From Ligustrum vulgare (lineage: Eukaryota; Streptophyta; Magnoliopsida; Lamiales; Oleaceae), in NCBI GenBank assembly GCA_963555705.1, contig OY743179.1:17430692-17494691 (forward strand): 64,000 nt of DNA. Reading direction: 5' to 3'. Under the pieces are notes generated by a model that saw nothing but the letters and a program-made list of their open reading frames with translations, did no database searches and had not been told where the DNA came from. The position numbers and the translations under genes were made by a program. Below, one piece after another: positions 57,151 through 64,000 of this stretch (its first letter is position 1; each line of letters opens with the position of its first letter).

Positions 57151-57643
57151 TTTTTAGATTTCAATAAGCTTTTTTCCCTCTTCAGTAGTTTCAGAGTGGT
57201 CGGATCAACTCTCCCATGGCTTTTTGGGGAGCCGTAAATCACCGCTTGAAGGTGAGCGAAGTTAATTAAGCCCCTGCTTTTGAAGTATTTGGAGGATGAA
57301 TGGTTAAAAATAACGGTGCCGCTAAACGTACAGATGTTTTACAGATGAAGTTACAATTACTACTTTACCCCAGCAGGGCCAGCACCTTTTAATTTCCAGC
57401 ACATTTCGTCACTTCTTCATCTCCACCAGAAACCTCTCCGCAGCTAAAATCGTCCAGTTCATCTCCACTGTCGCTTTGCTCCAAGCAAATCGGAAAGTCA
57501 CAACGGGGGTCTTTTTAGAAGACTAGAGAATCTTACCTCCGGTAATTTCAAAATTTTGTAAGAAACGCAGATTAGGGCTTAATCCGAACGCCCCCCTCTT
57601 TTCATCCCGACATCAGTGCGCCAAGTGGAGGACTTCTCGCCAG
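57151..57643. promoter_or_regulatory. Probable 5' region shared by divergent genes
   Basis: It lies between the minus-strand SFT2 start (57150) and the plus-strand small ORF (57644). It is richer in C and T than its surroundings, with TTCATCTCCACC-type leader sequence, and could hold divergent promoters. No TATA box was pinned down. Confidence 0.35.
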
Positions 57644-57836
57644 AATGGTAGAATCTAGTTACGACCTCAACTTAGTTTCGAAATTACTGGCTCAGCGAGC
57701 ATCTGGGAGAGGATATATTTGGCGTGGAGGATGATGGCTTTGATGGCAATGATGTAGTTGCTCCCTGAACCATGCTGTGGATGATGATACATTGTACATG
57801 GAAGCCCAGTTCGAGGAGTTTCTCCAATCATCCTAG
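57644..57836 (+). pseudogene. Small gene or pseudogene, unknown acidic protein
   Basis: From ATG 57644 a frame reads Tyr-Asp-Leu-Asn-Leu-Val-Ser-Lys-Leu-Leu-Ala-Gln-Arg-Ala-Ser-Gly and stops at 57731. A neighbouring frame continues the protein-like sequence (Glu-Asp-Ile-Phe-Gly-Val-Glu-Asp-Asp-Gly). A third ends Met-Glu-Ala-Gln-Phe-Glu-Glu-Phe-Leu-Gln-Ser-Ser at TAG 57834. The pieces look like one acidic protein of about 63 residues, or an N-terminal exon, broken by two small indels. I do not recognise it. Sequencing error or an intact relative elsewhere could explain it. Confidence 0.4.
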
Positions 57837-58363
57837 CCTGAAAATGCTATGCTCATTTTTCTGATTTTGATTGATAATGAATTTTCCCTATTTGTTGGAG
57901 TTGTTGAAGTTGGGATATAGTGCATTTGGCTTGGGCGATTAGTTTTATAATTGATTGAAGAATTTAAATAACGTGAATCATTTGCCCAAAGCATAGTGTT
58001 ATCTTGCCAATTCCATTGAGTAAGAATTGATTGTGATCATGGAAATATTCAATTTTATAGATGTCAATACCATCGTGTAGGAGGAGTTTGTTGGATCTTC
58101 ATGTATTGCCATACTCATTGCTCGTTGAATTGGTTTCTGGTAGAATCTCTTTTTCCCCCATTAAAAAATTTGATTTCCATTATATTTATGGACCCAATCC
58201 ACAAACAGGCATGCCAAGTCGTTGGCACAAAATCCCCGTTAAAATCCACCCATTTCAGTTGCTAATATATAAATCCAGTCATTAAAACTTCAAACACATT
58301 AAAATGAGCACAAGCATTTACCCGTGTCACTCCTTCTCGTCGACTAAGCTGGAGAAGAAGGAA
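57837..58363. other. Non-coding DNA or downstream remnant of the 57644 gene
   Basis: No supported gene. A short frame starting at ATG 58304 runs into the copia insertion and resumes after it to TAG 61231. Without the element it would encode about 36 residues rich in Ser, Lys and Glu. Confidence 0.35.
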
Positions 58364-58368
58364 CAAAT

Positions 58369-59171
58369 TGTTGAGATTGATCAAAAATTATGGAATAAAG
58401 AATTTTTATTTGACAAGAAACGAAAAAGTGGTCAAATTAGATTGAGATTATTTTCTTTATATAATACCAATTGAAAAAGGAATAAAATATTTTTGGTATT
58501 ATTATATAAGGAAAATAATTAAGATATTTCAATTATAATTAAGCAAGTTTTTGACGTAATTTATGGTTATATATTCATTGGACTCTGCAATTGAAGTTAA
58601 GGTGAAAAAAAAAGAGGAGAAAGAATTATTGTGTGCTGTGAGAGAGAGAGTATAGAAAGAAAGAAAATTGTATTTGTTGTTCTTTCTTAAAAAAAAAAAA
58701 GGTGTAGCCCACACCCTGAGGGCCCGAACCGACCACGCCCAAGGCCATTGGTTCGGGAAGGTAAATCCAGGTTATGCCTCCAAGGAGCCAGGGTGGAAGG
58801 ACTTATGGTAAGCATGAGAAACGCTCAATAACTCCCGCTTGCCACAAGGCCAATTCCACCTTGCGGGGAATCGAACCAAGCACACAGCTGCGCTGAGCAC
58901 TTACCACCCATCCCCTTTGCCACTTGGAGATGTGCCCTGGGGGCGTATTTGTTGTTCTTTCTTTGTGTTAGGAGAAGTTGTGAAGGTGAGAAAAATATTG
59001 TAACGAGTGATTTATTTTTCTTACCAATAAAAGTGTTCTTCTCCCGTGGTTGTCGACGGTCAGTTGAGCCACGTTAAATTATTTGTTTTCTCTTTGTTTT
59101 TTCAATTATTTTGTATTTTTATTTTTGCTGCGTTTGGTTGATTTGGGGTGGGAAAGTGAATTTTCCCAACA
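58369..59171 (+). repeat. Copia element 5' LTR (with SINE insertion)
   Basis: It matches 60646-61188 except for the 275 bp made of the SINE and its duplicated target. Confidence 0.92.
58689..58944 (-). mobile_element. Au-type tRNA-derived SINE
   Basis: 256 bp, flanked by an exact 19-bp target duplication GTATTTGTTGTTCTTTCTT (58670-58688 and 58945-58963). On the minus strand it has a pol III A-box-like AGTGGCAAAGGG near the start, a B box GGTTCGATTCC (complement of 58866-58876) and ends in a T run. These are features of Au SINEs of flowering plants. The duplicated target is single-copy in the other LTR, which shows the SINE inserted after the copia element did. Confidence 0.9.
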
Positions 59172-59173
59172 GC

Positions 59174-59184
59174 GGTATCAGAGC
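59174..59184 (+). promoter_or_regulatory. Copia primer binding site (tRNA-Met)
   Basis: GGTATCAGAGC lies two bases after the 5' LTR and is complementary to the 3' end of initiator tRNA-Met. Confidence 0.85.
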
Positions 59185-59215
59185 TAAATGTTCAAACTTT
59201 GGAATTATTGTGAAG

Positions 59216-60632
59216 ATGATGACAGGTTCCAAGTTTGAGGTGGAGCGATTTGACGGGAAAAATAATTTCAATATTTGGAAAAGTACAGTTGAAGATATTC
59301 TTGTGCAACAAGGACTCTACAAGGCTTTGCAGGGTAAGAGGTCAGAAGGGATGACAGATGCAGGTTTGGAAGAACTGGAAGCAAAGACAGTTAGTACAAT
59401 CAGATTGACTCTTGCACCTGAGGTAAAGTATAGTATTTTGAATGAAAAATCTGCTTCTAGGTTATGGAAAACACTAGAAGATTTATATATGTCTAAGTCC
59501 CTAACTAATAGGCTTTATTTGAAGAAACAATTATATGAGTTGAAGATGGATGATGATATTGATGTTAGGGACCACTTGAATAAGTTTAATAAGTGCGTGA
59601 CTGAATTGTTGAATGTGGATGTAAAAATTGAGGATGAAGATAAGGCCATTATTTTATTATCTTCCTTGCCCAAATCATATGAGACATTGGTAACCACGTT
59701 GTTAGTTGGTAAATCTACTTTGACGGTGAAAGAGGTTTCGACTGCTTTATTAGAGACAGCTAACATGAAGAAGTCAAGTGGTAATGTGAATGGTGATCGA
59801 GTTCTGTTGACTACTTTCGATAATAGGTATGGTAGAGGTGAATCGTGAGGAAGAAATTATGGTCAGAGGGATCGTTCTCAATCTAGTTCAAGGAGAGATG
59901 TGGAGTGTTATTACTGTCACAAGAAGGGTCACGTTAGAAGAGATTGTGAAGAATTGACAAAACATCTTGAATCGAAAAGGAAAGGTAAAGAAATCTTAGA
60001 GAATTCAGATTCTACAAATGTAGTGGAGGAAAATTATGATGCTGACGATGTTTTGTGTGTTGCTGATTATGATAATCCAGTTAGTGATTGGTTTTTGATT
60101 TTTGGATTCTGGATGCTTTTACCATATGTGTCCGAATAGAGATTGGTTTAATAATTATAAGTCATGTGATGAACATCATGTTTTTGTGGCTGATAATCAA
60201 AAACTTGAAGTTAAGGGTTCGAGTACTGTGAAGATAAAGATGTTTGATGGAGTTGTAAGACAAATAACAAGTGTTTTGCATGTCCCAAGATTGAAGCGAA
60301 GTTTAATATCGTTGGGAGCATTGGATACGTTGGGTTATGAATATTCTGCCAGATGTGGTGTGATGATTGTGAAGAAAAATTATGTGCCAATAATTAGAGG
60401 TGAAAAAGTTGGTAATTTGTATAAGCTATTAGGGAAGACGATTTTAGGTGGAGCTGCCAGATTGGAGTCGCACCAAGGGGAATCGTCTACTACTGCTAAA
60501 GTTTGTGAAGTTGTCAAGACGAGATCTGTGATTAATGACAAGAAGATTGAAGAAAGTAGTTCAAAGATATCAAAACGAAATGTGACGTTTCATGAATCTT
60601 TGAATACTGTTCATACTTATTATAATTTTTGA
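59216..60632 (+). pseudogene. Copia gag-protease frame, lightly broken
   Basis: The frame begins at ATG 59216. An upstream in-frame ATG lies in the LTR and is unlikely to be used. Residues 1-210 are a UBN2-type copia gag (Phe-Asp-Gly-x-Asn-Phe, a Trp-Lys-x-Leu-Glu region, Leu-Leu-x-Ser-Leu-Pro-x-Ser-Tyr). A CGA-to-TGA stop at 59846 interrupts it. The same frame resumes with a CX2CX4HX4C knuckle (59906-59947). A +1 shift near 60095 leads into the protease, with its Asp-Ser-Gly active site at 60105 and a Leu-x-His-Val-Pro segment. GAG-pre-integrase-like sequence and a Ser/Lys-rich tail end at 60630, 13 bp before the 3' LTR. Only two lesions separate it from an intact frame. Confidence 0.88.
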
Positions 60633-60645
60633 TCAAGGTGGAGAT

Positions 60646-61188
60646 TGTTGGGATTGATAAAAAATTATGGAATAAAGAATTTTTGTTTGACAAGAAACGA
60701 AAAAGTGGTCAAATTAGATTAAGATTATTTTCTTTATATAATACCAATTGGAAAAAGAATAAAATATTTTTGGTATTATTATATAAGGAAAATAATTAAG
60801 ATCGTTCAATTATAATCAAGCAAGTTTTTGGCGTAATTTATGGTAATTTATGGCTATATATTCATTGGACTCTGCAATTGAAGTTAAGGTGAAAAAAAAA
60901 AAAAAAAGAGGAGAGAGAATTATTGTGTGATGTGAGAGAGAGTATAGAAAGAAAGAAAATTGTGTTTGTTATTCTTTCTTTGTGTTAGGAGAAGTTGTGA
61001 GGGTGAGAAAAATATTGTAACGAGTGATTTATTTTTCTTTCCAATAAAAGTGTTCTTCTCCCGTGGTTGTCGGCGGTCAGCTGATCTACGTTAAATTATT
61101 TGTTTTTTCTTTGTTTTTCCAATTATTTTGTGTTTTTGTTTTTGTTGCATTTGGTTGATTTGAGGTGGGAAAGTGAATTTTTTCAACA
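60646..61188 (+). repeat. Copia element 3' LTR
   Basis: 543 bp, TG...CA ends, pairs with the 5' LTR and is followed by the target duplication CAAAT. Confidence 0.92.
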
Positions 61189-61193
61189 CAAAT

Positions 61194-61641
61194 TGTGGAG
61201 CAAAATGTCGGCTCCGGTGATGATGAACGATAGGAGGGAAATTATTGCGGTGATTTAAATTTTCGAAGGATTTTCTGCTGGGAATATGGGTGAAAATGGT
61301 GGTGAAGTTTTTCGTGATGGGAGTCTGGGTGGAAATGGCAGAATCATCTTTTGAGTAGTGGTGGCTTCCCTCCATTTCATATGGTAAAATGTAGTGAGAA
61401 ATTGCCATTTTTTGGCGATAAATAAACTTAAATTGACACGTCATCCATTCGGTAAATTTTTTACAGAAACGGATTTGTACATAAATCATTTTCCTAAAAA
61501 TAATGAAACTTTTGTAATTAAGTGTCACTGGAATTTGAGCAGTGCGACGTAGGAAAGTTGCTGTTCAAAAATATGGATATCGACAATAATTTATAAAATT
61601 TTAATGATTATTATACATAATTAACACAAATTCAAATACAA
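61194..61641. other. Flanking DNA right of the copia element
   Basis: No supported gene. A GTGGTGG/GGGTGAAAATGG-rich stretch lies at 61280-61370. The left edge completes the short frame interrupted by the copia insertion. Confidence 0.4.
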
Positions 61642-61650
61642 TAAAAATAA

Positions 61651-62817
61651 GGATAATTGGCGAAGTTCGTCCCTATCTTTAGGCTCTTTTGTGAAATTTA
61701 TCCATACCTCTGATTTTTTGGCAATTGCATCCCAATCTTCACCTTTTTTTGAAAAAGACTTCCCTACATTAAAAAAAAAATCCATTAACTGACCAATAAA
61801 ACATCTTTTGACCATTTTAAAGAAGGGCAAAAAAGTCATTTTACATAAAATTTAATTAAAATTTATATAAAAGGGAAAAAATTATTGTACATCGTCTTCT
61901 TCTTCCTTTCCGATGCAACCACCGCCCTCCAACCCATCAAACCAAAAATCAGGGGAGGAATTCTAATTCTTTTAAGGTTCCAGTGAATCCCTTTTCCCAG
62001 AAAAATTAATCGATCCAATAATCAAGAATATAAGGATACTGATTGTCTCCATTTTGGATTCTATTTCTCGAGTTCCATTTCTGCCACTCGCCAACACCGT
62101 TGGGCGGCAACAGTGGCCTGTGGCATTGATGACCATACCAATAAGTACAGTAACAGCAAAGTGAAAACCAATCAATGTTGTGCATGCGTGAAGCAAAGCA
62201 TGAAGAAGGCTGTAGAGTTTGGTTTACCTTTGAAGCAGTATAAAAACATTTTAAAACCATAAGATTAAATTTCACCCATAAATGATTAAGGACTAATTAT
62301 TACAAACCTAAAAAGATCAGTTAAGAATATGCAGGTAAGGCCCAAAGACTATGGAGCATCAACCAAAATGGAACTACGGCCATATTTGCAAATAAATTAA
62401 CCAAAATAGATTGTTTACTTTACGAATAATTGAAATTAGAAATGCATATGGGTTAAATGTTCCCGATTGTGTTGACCAGTTGCAAAGGTCGCAAAGAGAG
62501 GCCGCTGCTAATTGACGGAGATGGAGTGAAAAAGGTCCACTGAAAGCGGGTCGGAAGGGAGAGGACAATGAACAGTAATTATTAAATTTTTTTCCTTGTT
62601 ATATAGTTTTTATTTAATTAAACTACGTAAAATGACATTTATGCCCTTCTTTAAAATGGTCAAGAGATGTTTTATTGGTCAACTAACGAATTTTTTAACG
62701 GCATGGATGTCTTTTTCAAAAAAAGGTGAAGGTGGGAATGCAATTGCCAAAAAATCAGAGGTATGGATGAATTTCGCAAAAGAACCCAAAGATAGGGACG
62801 AATTTCGCCAATTACCC
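61651..62817. mobile_element. Mutator-like element with long inverted repeats, possible Pack-MULE
   Basis: The ends GGATAATTGGCGAA and TTCGCCAATTACC start inverted arms of about 230-245 bp. The 9-bp target duplication TAAAAATAA is exact (61642-61650 and 62818-62826). The central 680 bp is GC-richer than the arms and has protein-like frames on the minus strand (61972-62275 and 62374-62568) of unknown origin. That is the expected look of captured host gene pieces. No transposase is present. Confidence 0.8.
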
Positions 62818-62826
62818 TAAAAATAA

Positions 62827-64000
62827 TATTATATTACAATAACAATTAAAATTTAATAAACAATATAACTAATTCAAATTATAATAATTTATTTGAATTG
62901 TAAAAGCCAATTTATATATTTAAGTAATAAATGACGATTAATTTCAATAATTTTTATGAGTTATTATTAACTTCAAAGAAAATACAAATTTAGTAGTTTA
63001 TATAATGATATATAATGTTTGATATAATATGATGGATACAATATTGATTATGTGGAAGATATCGATATATTTCTCATGATTTATGCATTTGTCTCTCATT
63101 TTTAAATTTTTCCAATTTTCATTAAAAATATCAATATTAATAATTATAAATTTGTGTTTAATCTTAAACCTACAAATATTTTTATTTAACCAATAAATTA
63201 TATTTTTACTTATAAAATCAAGTAGATAGAATAATAATTATGTAAATCTAACAATTATCATGTTAACAATAGGCAATGTTGGAGTTAACAAATTATACCG
63301 AAAATCGTATACCATATAAAATTTACACAACTATTAAAATTAAGAATTATTAAAAAATATTATTCACTCTTAACCATAATATTCACAATTTCTACACTTA
63401 CCTCTCTTATTTAACATTTTCCCTAAATTTATTTAAAAAACGCCAATCATAATAATTATAAACGTGTGTATAATCTTAAACTAGCAAATATTTGTATTTG
63501 ACCAGTAAAATTATATTTTTATTTATAAAATCAAGTAGTTAAAATAATACTTCCACAAACTTTGCAAATATTATGACACGGCAATCGAGCAACATTGAAG
63601 GTCAATAACTTATACCGAAAATTTTAGACCATATAATTTTTAGACAATTATTAAAATTAATCTTATATTTGTTTTGTTAAAATTTGAATTCGACATTAAT
63701 CTCTATGAATTCAAAAAATATTAATAATATAATCGATAAATATGAATTTCAAGATAACAATAATTTATAAATATAAAAACAATAAATTTATAATATTATT
63801 TTTTAGTCTCAGTTCTTTCTTTAGTTGGGAGATTTGCTTGTTTCTCAAGGGAAGGATCTATGTAATAAGAGTTTAATAAGGATTCTTCTAAGCGCTGGAG
63901 TCCTAAGGGGTCCGAAGGAGTGGTATCAAGCCTGCTTGTAGCTCACCCGTAACCCGTAAAGTAGGCAATATGTAATATTATAGTAGGAGCCTCTTACTCC
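62827..64000. repeat. AT-rich DNA with a diverged tandem repeat
   Basis: Two units of about 305-310 bp (about 63095-63400 and 63401-63700) share AATAATTATAAA-TGTGT, TATAAAATCAAGTAG and TTATACCGAAAAT blocks in the same order. No gene. The last 180 bp is less AT-rich and unrecognised. Confidence 0.6.

Larger units (their letters stand above)
58369..61188 (+). mobile_element. Non-autonomous Ty1-copia element with gag and protease only
   Basis: The 5' LTR is 58369-59171 (528 bp plus an inserted SINE) and the 3' LTR is 60646-61188 (543 bp). Ends are TGTTG...CAACA, and the perfect 5-bp target duplication is CAAAT (58364-58368 and 61189-61193). The primer site GGTATCAGAGC lies at 59174-59184, and a purine-rich tract AAGGTGGAGAT precedes the 3' LTR. 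The interior encodes gag, zinc knuckle, protease and a GAG-pre-integrase-like stretch. It then ends, with integrase, reverse transcriptase and RNase H absent. It would need proteins from a relative to move. The LTRs are similar but carry a few small differences. Confidence 0.92.

Overview
This window is nuclear DNA from a flowering plant, probably a eudicot. It is AT-rich and dominated by nested transposable elements. The one clearly intact host gene has six exons with GT-AG introns. The species cannot be named from the sequence.

Layout. 1-1305 is anonymous AT-rich DNA. 1306-10164 is a decayed endogenous pararetrovirus (Caulimoviridae). It starts exactly at a tRNA-Met primer site and keeps recognisable coat, movement, protease, reverse transcriptase, RNase H and transactivator-position regions, all broken by stops and frameshifts. 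The coat-movement-polymerase-last ORF order resembles cavemoviruses and solendoviruses. 10309-27506 is an old minus-strand LTR element with 219-bp LTRs and a copia-like primer site matching a tRNA-Ile 5' half. A younger minus-strand gypsy-type element (16876-25832, 2.07-kb LTRs, target duplication CTATG) is nested inside it.

The most unusual content lies in these two nested elements. Neither shows pol coding. Each carries, antisense to itself, the same two-gene cassette: a small basic Cys-rich protein resembling the nucleic-acid-binding proteins of some filamentous plant RNA viruses, then an intronless LOG-type cytokinin-activating phosphoribohydrolase. The copy in the young element is intact in both genes (19865-20416 and 20713-21366). 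The copy in the old element is broken by stops, frameshifts and a Mutator-like MITE.

27507-50789 is transposon-rich. It holds Mutator-type MITEs with 9-bp target duplications, hAT-type and Harbinger-type MITEs, the 5' part of a CACTA element with a truncated TNPD-type transposase, a 1.14-kb non-autonomous Helitron inserted in a tandem repeat, and a 3.1-kb solo LTR with a GTGGG target duplication. 50790-57150 is a minus-strand SFT2-type vesicle transport gene whose last intron holds a 1.18-kb foldback element. 58369-61188 is a copia element with gag and protease but no polymerase, with an Au-type SINE in its 5' LTR. 61651-62817 is a Mutator-like element that may carry host-gene fragments. The final 1.2 kb is AT-rich with a diverged tandem repeat.

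Exon, LTR and target-duplication boundaries were read directly by eye. Family names rest on remembered motifs, and no database search was possible.
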